Positions 10,701-22,700 of a stretch of 64,000 bases of DNA are shown piece by piece; position 1 is the first letter of the stretch, and each line of letters starts with the position of its first letter. The stretch spans positions 13,131,827 through 13,195,826 of the forward strand of contig CM026551.1 of the NCBI GenBank assembly GCA_015143295.1, in the 5' to 3' direction. Source of the DNA: Tetracentron sinense (taxonomy: Eukaryota; Streptophyta; Magnoliopsida; Trochodendrales; Trochodendraceae). The position numbers and the translations under genes are program-made. The notes under the pieces were generated by a model, which did not search any database, was not told the DNA's origin, and saw only the letters and a program-made list of their open reading frames with translations.

Positions 10701-13700
10701 AGATCTAGTTGATGGTAACAATCAAGATGAAACAAAAGCTTATGTGGAAGATCCTCACCATTTCCGCAATCCACATGATGAGTTGGATTATTGAAGGTAT
10801 GAAGGCCAGAAGAATTTCTGAGGTGTGGAATGAATGACTATGGGGTTAAATTGAAATCTCCCAAATTCTAGGGGGACCTTCACCCAGAGGCGTTCCTGAA
10901 TTCGCCAAGAAGTTTTTTTTTTGACTATAACAATCACCCAAATAATACGGAAAAGTTCATTGTTATAGGGCTATGATGCTTTGCTTGTACGTGGTGGGAC
11001 CAGGCCAAGTGACACAGACTAAGAGAAGAGAGCCAATTTCAGAGAGTATATGGGTGTCTCTGAGGTTGAAGACATAAAGATTGACCTTGAATTTATTAAA
11101 GAAAATCGACAAGCAAATTCGACGGGGTCAAATGCTTTCCAGCCTGGAGGGAATCATTTTGTTACCATATTCAAATAGTTGCTTCTATACATAGGTTAAA
11201 AAGTTGGATGTTTTGCAACAAAAGATTGATGAGCTAGACGTTTTGCAAGGAGATAAAGATAAGAATCTAGGAGGATATTTTGAAGCTTATTGATTGGAAG
11301 ATAAGTATAATTATCAATATATATAAGAATATTGTGATGGTTATTAATTGAAGAGTCATCTCTTTTATAGCATATTTAGCAAAGTGTAGCTATTGGGATC
11401 GATTTATGAGAGTTTTAGGAAAGTCCAGTTTATGGGTGACTCTTATCTAAGAGAGTCAGAAAGTTCCCCTTTCTCTATAAATGAGTATGTAATAGGAGAA
11501 TAAGGGGAATGAATATAATAGTAATGCTTCATATTTTGAGAAGGAACATGGTGTTCTTCTTTGAGTTATCCCTTTTAGACGGACACGTGGCATAATTCTC
11601 CCTTCTATCTTGTTTTCCTAGAGAAACTATAATCCCATTATTTTCTTACTTTTCTTAGTTGATTACCTTGTCTGATACACTCTTTGGACTCTCTTACACT
11701 TCTAGTTTTTGTGAGTGCATCAGCTCCACAGCTCTCCATCATTTTTTATCCTTCTAGGAAGATGAACATCTTTTGACGGCCTACCCTCGAGAACACATAT
11801 AGGGAGATAAAGACCTCTCTCAATCTTTCTCCGTTCTACAAGCATGGTGTTGGACCGGCATAAGAGTTTATTGAGGTATTCAGCCTCCTTACAGTCACTA
11901 CTATTGTCTGCCACAACTTTGAGTGTCCACTAGAAATATGGAAATAAAAATCACTGAAACCAATACGAAATGGGTGATACGATATTTACACTGAAACAAA
12001 ACAGGCGATACATATCATTTATTAGTTATTTATGTTTTCATTTATTATGTAATTGTAATTGTGTTTACTACTTTGTCTTTGAGTCATTTCCTATGACTTT
12101 ATATTTGGTTCCTATAACTCATTTGATTTTTTCTAAAATTTAATTTGATTTTTTTATTGTTTTTTTTAAAGAAGAAATTATAGATACCAAAACCGATACG
12201 TATAGGTCTCGGTTGGGACCAATACATCCCCCGAAACCGTATTTTCAATCCTTGACTAGAAAGCTCCTTCTTAAAGCTAGGCCTCCCATGAGAAACTTCT
12301 ACCACTCAATAATTTTAAGGGTGATACTCCTGGAACCATCTTTCCCCAAATCGAAGATTTTGAATTACGATACTATTGGAAACTATTGTTTTCCGTCTTA
12401 GCATGATGTGAAGGGAGAAGAAAGCCCATCCCAAAGAGGAACCCAAAAAACTAGCTAACAGAAGAGGAACGAGATGAAGATCCTGAAAGAAACCAAACTC
12501 CAAACACTCACAAAGGATGAGGATGGAGAATCCCCATCAATCCACTGAGAACTACACCAAAATGATACACAATCTAACATATTATAAGATGATACACATT
12601 CCTAAGAGCATATACAATAGAGAAACATAAAATGATGCAATATACAATCTGTGATCCGAAGGAGAAAATAAAATTTGTGATCAGTTTGAAAAGAAAAAAA
12701 AAATATTTATGGGATAACACCAACATGTTGGGATTATTAGATGAGAACATGCCTGCTCCATTAAATATTGAGTAAGATCTTTAACTCCTGAACCTTTGAG
12801 CCCAGAGATCATGAAATATCTACAAAATATAATGATAAAAGAATAAGATATCAACACATCTTGAACATAACTAGTTAATTATCGAAACGGACAAAACCCA
12901 ACCTTTCATATCTAGGAAGATCTCCGAATTCTTGAGCAACCTTCAACAAGTCTTTCTTAACTTCAACCAGATCAACTTTATTCATGCATAACACCCGCTT
13001 TTGTTTTGTTGGTGCTTGTGTTCCCAAATGTTTAATCAACCTTATAACCCTTTTATCAGGCCTACATCGATTAAAGAATTAGATGGATCAAGGAATCTAT
13101 GATCAAAACGCATTATCATATGATTCATATCCATGAGATTAGGAAACTTCATAATATTTGCTCCATGAGATATGAAAACTAGCTGAATAAGCAATACTCT
13201 GGCACATGATATAGTCAAATATTTCAAAAGGTTTGACTATAGCTCCAAAAGAATAGGTCACACAATTAGGAGAACATCAACATTTATATATAAGACATAG
13301 TTGCACAAAAATTAGGTATATGGTGGAAAGATTGCTTTATAGTTTTGAGGAATCTCACTTCTCAAGCTCGCTTCCAACACGTCCCATTTCATGGTCAAAG
13401 AGGGTATTGTATGTGGAACATGATGGGATAGACCCAAGTCTACATCCTAGGGTGTAGACCTTGAGTAAGTATCGTTGGATTGGAACCTTCATGATAAAAG
13501 ATTGGTGGTATATAGTGCACCTCTACAACCAACAATGTAAACTGTAAACAAATACCATGAGATTAAATATTTTCCACAGGGTTTCAAGATTGTGATTTTA
13601 TTATTAATTTTTATTTAAACACAAGAACGGAAGATTCAAATTTGATGGTTTTTATACAAGTTCAGTACAGTCCAAGGCGCCCAATTTTCCACACATATCG

Positions 13701-16700
13701 CATTTAATAAAAAATATCAATAATGGCTGCTGATACTAATGTAAGGGGAGTATGGTGGCCCATGTCTTCTCGCTTCTTGTTTCTCAATAATTTTTGAGTC
13801 TCGCTTCCCTTTAACTTTCGCTTCTCGCTTTGGTATCATAGATATAGACACTTGTTATATCGAAACAAAAGTATTATAGCGATAAAAATTAATAGAAAGA
13901 ACTGCAACTGCAAGAAATCAAAATAACGTGGGTCCCTTTATTTATCCATATCATGGTAACAAAGTTATCAAATAATTCCCGAACTATTTTTAAGGGGTAA
14001 TGTTTAAAAACGCTTATTTTTCCCGAACTGACAAATAATTCCTGAACTGACGAATTATTCGCGAATAATTCCTGAACGAACGAATTATTCCGAACTTATG
14101 TCGAACTTATTCCGAAAGAAGATTTCTCACAAATTATTTGTTTATGCTTATTCAGAATTCTAAAATAAGAATGAGGGCAAAATGGACTTTCTATTAGCAA
14201 TATAATTATTACTAAAAACCCAAGACTTATTTCACACTGAGAAATCTCCATTTGAATGAAGTCGCCAACTGATAAAAGAATGAGAAAACTCTATTCGAGT
14301 AGGTTATTTGAGGGTTTTGATTATATTTGATTGAATTGAGAGAAAAAAAGAAGAAGATGATTTTGCACACTGGTTAATCTGTTGAATTTCAAGTGAACTG
14401 AGAGAAAATATGATTTGATTCTGAGTTATTTCTATATTTTGCTAAATAACTATGTTATGTCAAATAAATACACTCATATTATTTTTCTGATTTTATCTAT
14501 TCAGATTATTATTTTTCTCGTTTCTATATATTTTTAAATTACTTATATAATCCGACTTGCATATACAAACATGTAATCTAGATTATTCTTTTCTCTTAAA
14601 TTACATAAAGCTTGCTTATGCCTTATATAATTTTTTTCTTGAGTTTGTGAATTTACATAATGCTTGTTTTTTAGGAATTGGGATAAATGTCTACCATAGT
14701 AAGAGATGTTAATACGTCCAGATTGGTAGATGGATTAGTTGGTATCACGTTCTTATTTTTTATAATTATTAATTTTTATTTTTCCGAACTTATCCCAAAT
14801 TTGTCAACTTTTCCCTTTTTTTTTCGAACTTAACCCCTGCCGGATAATTCTCGAATCTGAACTTTGTTACTATGCTCCCCATAAAAGCCTACCTCTTCAC
14901 TTATCCTCTCTCTCTCTCACCAAATCCATGTTGGCCCGCCTATACACAATTCTTTTTTTTTTTTGGAAGGAAAGGTGGGGTTAAGGCAAACCTCGACCAA
15001 CTTTGTCAGCCCGCCAATACAAAGTTGCGAAGCCTTGACAAAACGATAATGGCTTGTTTGGCATACAGCTAAACCTATAAAAAAGAAAACCTTTCATAAG
15101 GGTGCGGTGCCCTGCCCAGCAAGGTGCCCTCACTAAATCATCTTAATTAAATTATCTGTTAAGTTGACATTTAATGTAGAAAAGAATCTCATTATCTAGA
15201 AAGAAAGAAAAATCTCACTTTTATTTCCTGCCTGTGGCCCTGGCCTGGCCCTTGAGGCAAGGTTAAGGCTGAGTCAATTTAAGCTCTTGAAGGGCTAAGA
15301 CAAAGTTAGGGTCTCACCGTTTATAAGGAAGGGCTGGGTTAGGGTTGAGTCAAATCAAGCTCTTGAAGGGCTGGGACAGGGTTAGGGTCTCACCATTATA
15401 AAGAAGGGCAGGATAAGGGCTGACCGCTGCCCTGTCCTTTGACAGTCAAGGACTCACTTGGAGAGGCATGATAGACTGCATCGCGTATCATAAGTATCCA
15501 TTTTCAAATTTCCCACTTTGGACTTCAATGAAACAAAAATTACAAGTTCAATGGAAGTTACAATATATTACATGATATTTTGCAAAATATTGGCTGAAAT
15601 TTTATCTCGTTAAATATCATGGAAAACTGACTTCTCACAATTATAAAAATGCAAGATTTATACATTTTGATTTTTTTTAATTTTAACCAAATAGTAATTT
15701 TTGGCATTATTTTAAAGTAAAAGTGTTTATATAAAACCCCATTTTTTATCAAATTCTTTTGCTTGATTATGTTTGTTAGTAAAAATCATCAACATCATTT
15801 GAGAGATCATGGATCAAATCCTCCAAACTTGGGAGAGTTAATTAGCACGTGGCAGTTCGGCGATTCTCAACCCAACATTCATTATTTATATATTTTTCTT
15901 TTCACCATGTTTTGGTTTCATAGAATAGTCCTATTTCAGCTTGATGATATTTAAATGCATCAGTCCAAGGATATATAATGAATTTAAACAAAACAAAGGA
16001 TGCTTTTTCGGATTTATTATGTGAACAATGGAAAAGAATAGAAAAAGTCAATCAAAAACTCTAATTTTCACCTCATACTATATGCTTATGACAGGTCTAA
16101 AGATCGGACAAATACTTTTCCAAAACATCTTTTAAATACTCATCCAGTAAAAAATATTTTAAGATTCTTGTTTCAAGAATAACTAAGATAAAGAAGATAT
16201 ACAAAAAATAGATATCACCGAGATGTAATGAATAAACCATTTCTTTGAACAGGCCAAAGATTTTGGTACACTAATTATGAAAGTAATCCCCACTATATGA
16301 TTTCAGTTATATTTAAATGAACAATTAGTTTATTTTAGAAAAATACAGTGTTTACACAAAAAATTATATATAACACATAAACCAAATTAAATATAACAGA
16401 GATATGCAATGAGTAAACTATGACATCAATCTGTTTCAAAAGGTTGATCAATTTGGTCCATTAACTCGGTATCCAAGGAATTAAAGTATTTTTTAATTTC
16501 AAAATATTTCTTATTAATGAAAAAGATTATTGATAAAATTCAGATTAATTAGGATGCCTATTGATTGTATTATTTGAGGTTATTCAATTATGGTGTATGA
16601 CTAATGGATGCTACACACAATGTATGAACAAAATTTTGGATGTCAAGAGTATTATACATCCATCAGCAATTAGTTTTATTTACCCCCCCCCCCAAACTTC

Positions 16701-19700
16701 TCTTATTGCATGTGATAACGTTTTGCTGTATTTTGAGTTCTAAGAGCGTAATCATGTCTCTTTTCACATTTCCTGAAATATCACTGAAATTTTCATGTTT
16801 TACAATTTACATACCAACTACTGCGAAATATGCCGAAGTAAAACTTCTCCACAAAATTTTCCATTTTCAAAGTGTGAAATTTCCCACGATATCAAGTTTA
16901 AAACCTTAAATCCATGGGAAAAAAAACCACCGAAACCGATACAAAACGAGTGATACGTATAGGTTTCGGTAGCTCCCTGTACGATATTTATACCGATACG
17001 AAACGGACAATACGTATCATTTATAAAGTTATTTATATTTCCATTCATTGTGTAATTATAATTGTGTTTGCAACTTTGTGTTTGCTACTTTGTCTTTGAG
17101 TCACTTCTCATGACTTTATATTCGGTAAATTTGGTTCCTATTAACTCATTTGATTTTAAAAAAAAATTGATTCGATTTTTCTTTTAAAAGAAAAAATTAT
17201 TTGTATCACCCAAAACCGATACGTATAGGTTTCGGTTGGGACCATCCCCGAAACCATATTTTGAATCCTTGCTTAAATTAGATGAGAGGGCTTCATTAGT
17301 ATTTTTCCTTTACATTATTGTTGTAACTTGAGGATATTGACTGTTGTTGTATTCCAATACTCGGGCGAATGTTTTTGTCAAATATTAAATGGACCAAGTG
17401 AACTCCAAGATTTCTAGAATGTACAGTAGATTCGTGTCTAATCTACAAATTGAAAATATTGAAGTCCTGCCAAGGATTGACTTCTAGAATAATGCTCAGT
17501 AAATAAAAACTAATGTGAGCCCACTGATCTTTCTCAATGTTCTCAGTTTCTTTCAAAATCCTATCCAAATTAATTAACAAAATAATCCACTCCGTATTGA
17601 TATGATTCCATGTTAAATCTTTTTATAGGGAAAAAATGGTTTTAAATGAATCCATTAAGTTTTAAGAAAATCAGCGTGTTAATAACAATCTGAATTTCAA
17701 ATAATATGTCCACTATGCCCACAAAGTGAAATACAGCCATCAAATAATAAACAATTTTCAGCTAGATTGCAATTAGAAGCCATGTGTGTCTTTATGGATG
17801 TGTGTGTGTGTGTCCATATATATAATTGTATGTGTGTATGTCAAGCAAAATCTAATCTTTGACCTGGTTAAAGGAACAGACACCCTTGAAATAGCTTGCT
17901 CAAGATCAGTTGAAGAAGGCCTAGAAGAACTATGTTTGAAGAATGAGGAATGAGAAAATTTAGATGTCATCTGCTAAGGTCAATTGCAAGGATCACTTAC
18001 GAGTTAAGATGCCTATGAACATCAAAAATAACTATGAGCACATCGTATAGACTGACTGAGCTCCAAGCACTTTCCACACGAACCTTGACATCAGTTTTGC
18101 ATGGGTATCCACCACTCTTTAATATGATACCTGGGGTATCAAAGAAACACTGTGTACAAGTAATCAATAAAATTTGTTCGAGTAGAAGACACCATTGTAG
18201 CACAAGCATATAAAAAAATTAGTTTACTTCTACCTTATACCATAACAGGAATAAAGATGTGATGTAGCAGCACCTTACATTCGCACACCTTATCATCTCA
18301 AAATTATAATGGATACAGAACAAAGAACACTAAAAAAATACTCTCCAAATGCAAAGACATGTATAATAGCTAAAGAGAAAAGAAAACAAAAAATGAAAAA
18401 AAAATATTTTTTTTTCTATAAACCTTTGAAGAACTTCATAAAAGAAATATATGGAACAAGACAGCCTTTTTTCAATGCCTTATCCCAACTATTTGGGATA
18501 GTTTTTTTTTTTATCGATAATCAAGAGGATATATTAATCAAAAGAGAGCTACAAAGTGAAGATAATAAAGTAAATGAGTTTAGAACAGCATAAACTCAAG
18601 ACAAAAGGCAGGGGGGGAAAAAGCAAGACCATCGAGAAGATCATAAACGACGTTGTGCCAGACTTAGCCCAACACCGCTCCCAGATCCACCCTATCACTC
18701 CAAATGAAGACCCATTGTAGGATCAATATACGAATCTAAGATCAAATACGAGCAAGAGAAGGAGAGTCCTCGAACACTTTCCTATTTCTTTCTTTCCAAA
18801 TCGACCACAAAATGGTCCCAAGAAGAACCGACCAAATTACCTTTTGCGCCCTATCCTCACTTACCAAGAACCAATAGGATAAGAAGTTGTGAAAGGAAGA
18901 AGAGAAGACCCAATCCACACCTACTCAGGATAGGAAGAATCCCCAGATCACACCCACCATAAAGCAGTGCAAGAGCAAGTCCACTGTCTCTTAGTTGGGA
19001 TAGGCAACATTAACCGGTTCTGCCATTCTAGTTGATCTTCCCCAAGAGTTCACATCGACGGGATGGTTTGGCACCTTGATGTTGGCTCTTCGCCACCTGG
19101 GGCTGTAGTATGTTTCCAAGTATTGAGATGTTTTCCCATTAACGCAATCCGTGAGCTGGGTTCCAGAACGTCATGAGAATTCGGTCAATATCCAGTACGG
19201 GTAGGTAGAGAATGCCTAGGAGCACGAGACAACTCTCTCTAAGGAACTTGGCAAAATAACCCCATAACTTTGGGGGAAGGGATGCCTCCTCAGTCCTCAT
19301 AAAGGGGGTCGCACAATCATGAAGCTTTTCAATTTCTCGAGCATAGTCATTGGATGGGTCAAGGCTTGCATTACAAACCCTTGAGAAGAGAAGTAATCGC
19401 TCGAACATTTGCTTAACTTTGGGGCTTTCATAGGGCTCTCTCCCTATTAAGTAACTTGGCCCTCCCTTGTTTCCTCAAGACTGAGTCAGACCGGTTGCCA
19501 ACCTCTCTTCTCAATGTCATAGAGCGAAAGGTAAAATCTTGGAAACGCAAATGTCTCTCCTATGTTGGGCGTGTCGAACTCATTCAATCTATTCTCGGCG
19601 GGGTCCATCTGTATTGGTGCAGCATGTTTTGGTTACCGCGTGGGGATATTGATCGAATTGAAAGGCTTAATTATTAAGTATGTACCTTTGGGCGGGGGAA

Positions 19701-22700
19701 GACCTTGATACGAAATCCCATAAAGTTGCTTGGGCCGAGTTTTGTAAACCTAAGGATGTTCGAGGGTTGGAATTTAGGACGGTGGATGCATGCAAGAGCG
19801 GGTTGAAAGTGGTATGGATCGAAACCGATTTCAGAAAGTGAGTTCTGTGATAGCTCGCGTGAAAATTATCTGATATAAGTCTGGCAGGACGTGGTTAACG
19901 TGCCTATCCTTCATGGTCTCCAATATGACCATATTGTATGGACTGCTACAGCTAATAGGGCCTTCTCTCTCAAGTCAGCATGGTGCAAGTTATACTCAGA
20001 AAATCTGAGAATAGCCAGGACAACCCTTGTTTGGTTCCCTTGTTCTATTCCAATGCACCCCTTCATCGGTTGGATGGCGTTCATAGGCACTTTATTAACC
20101 CATGACAGTCTGATTTGAAGAGGTATCAATCAATCAGGGTCATGTGTGTTTTGCCGCTTGCAAGTTGAGAGTAGGGAACACCTATTCTTCCAATGTTATT
20201 ATATGTCCCATGTATGGATTGCAATCCTCAAGAGATGTTTCTTTAGGCATTGTCAGGTTAAACCATGGCGAGCTGCTGGATTGACTATTGAAACACTTTA
20301 GGGGCGCAGATATACAACAACAGATCAGGATAGTGGCCTTATGTGCCTCCATTTACCACCTTTGGTGTGGAAGAAACCGACAATTTTTTCAGAGCACCTT
20401 CATTCCTCATCAAGACATTACCACTTTGATTGAGAATGACATCTACCTAAAATTCAGAAACAGCTCTACTACCATTACTGACTCAATCAAATCTAGAACT
20501 TTTTTTGAAGCATGGGGTATTACTGTGAATTTTGTGCACTCTACCATACCTTAGTGCAAATGGAGTGCCCCACCCCCCAAAGGGCTTTGGTGTATTAACT
20601 CCGATGGGTCGGTTCGCGGTGCCTTGGCGAGTATTGAGTGTGTTCTTAGAAACCACTTGGGAGAACCTATGCTTAGCGTTGAGTGTGGTATTCCCTCGGC
20701 CTCTATTCAGTATGTTGAACTCTTAGCCATTTAGAGAGGGTGGCTTGCGGTGGTGTCTAAAGGCCGTAGGAAAGTTGTGGTGATTTCTGACTCACAAGGA
20801 GCTGTGGACTGCATCAACGATTGGATGGATTGGCCTTCGGAAGCGTTTCTTTGCCTCCTCGAGATCCATTCTCTTATGGGAATTTTGATAGTAACAGCAT
20901 CCTTTGTATATTGAGAGACAAATAGGGCAGCCAACTTCCTATCCCCCTTTTGTAATTGTATAGACCATAGAGGAGGTTATCTTACTTCCAAGGGATTTCC
21001 CCAGCGATCTCTCTCAGTTCATTGAGGCAAGCTCTAGGGTTGTAAGTTGAACCCCCCAACAACAACAAAAAAGAAGAAGAATCAATCTTTCACTAGAAAA
21101 TATTTTTACATCTCATTATCATAACTCCTACACACAAGGAAACAATCGTTGAACAGAAAATGACTTTTTGATTGGTAAAGATTATTTCATAGCAAAAAGG
21201 GCCGAACCCCTTCACCAAAAGAGCTATTTAAAGAAAGCAAGGATAGCCCAAAACTACACATGATTGCAACTAAGAACCCGACAAAATAATGTCATGAACA
21301 GAAGGTTGCCCATATTTCTAAAGCATTTCACCATCCAACAAAAAGATAAAAGTAAAAGAAGTAATCATCACATGATGATGCATGAGTATAGATTTTCATG
21401 CGCCTTATGTACATACAATGGTTGACCCATATAATAATATGTAAGAATCGTCAAATTGACTTATGAATCAATAAAAGTAACATACAATTTGGGTATTTCC
21501 TTTGGTCATCACACCTAGCACTTCATGTGTAGTTGTGTTTGTCTTTCGTGAAACAGCAGCAACCTTGGTCCCAACCTATAACCGATGGAATAAACTTATG
21601 ACATCCATGCATAAATGGTCAGTAAATGAAAATTGGTAATGAAATAGTATTTCTGAAAAAAAAAAGAGCAACATAGCTCAATGTCAATTATCTAACATGT
21701 TACCTTACAGCCTATCCAAAAAATTATATTTAGAATTACATAAGTAATGATTATAGGTTACGTATGAGCTACCTTAGCTGCCATAACATGGGCACCGACA
21801 GAACAATGTCTTAAGTATTTACATGGCTGTCAATCACCTTTTGAAAGAAAAGAAAAAATATATATGATTGCAGGGATGTAGTCTCATTCATGATATAAAA
21901 TTATCAAAGAACCCCAATAGGAAAAAAACTGTAGTATCCATCGATGCAAAGAAGACAGTATAAGAAATCAAAGTAATTCGAACAACTAGTTTAGTTGGTA
22001 AAGTCTCTTGGCGTCGTACCAGAGACCTGGGATTGAATCCCACCTACATAAGGGTTAGGGGTTTTATGGGAGAGGGAGGGCTACCCCTCATTGTGTAGCC
22101 CATAGGTCCATATGACCTTCAATGAACCCAAAAAAAAAAAAGCTATTTGCACAAGATCCAGGGTTATTATGGAAAAAATAGAATGGAAGCATTCCAAATC
22201 CAGCAGAAACTTTTTCCAGCAAAACGCACTCACTTTGTACAAACGTGCAAACCCTGAATACCAATTGATATTTTTTATAAAAAAAATAACCATGGATGTT
22301 GATCAGTAGAATATGAGAGAAAAGCCACTCTTGTCAGAAATTCATTATAGCTATCAGGTTCCGGATCAAGAGTGCTACTAGATCCAGATCAGCTACTTGG
22401 TCTGAAAATTCATGACCATCAGCGTTAAATTGGCCCTCATAACAAAATAATTAAGTTCAGTAAGAGATCTTTCCCACATTCATAAACAAGCAGATGATAT
22501 TGTTACCAAATTATTCAGAATCTTTGAGCAATTAGTCATTCCTCCCCTTGAATATGAAGAAGAAAAGTATTTCAAAAATCAACTAAATTCATTCCCCCCC
22601 TACCCCTTTCAAAATGTTTTTTCTCCTTCATCAATTTTCTCCACAATGATAAATAAACTTTACTATAGTCATCATTTCCGCTTCGCGAATTGGGCAAATG

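Noticed and set aside
17773-17970. Possible extra ERG exon beside exon 3
   Set aside because: The protein is complete without it and the residues are not Era-like; exon 3 has a strong GTAAGT donor at its end.
19139-19408. Minus-strand frame in the LINE, first read as a 5' inversion
   Set aside because: The plus strand of the same stretch carries the expected reverse-transcriptase residues (IVIGWVKACITNP), so no inversion is needed.
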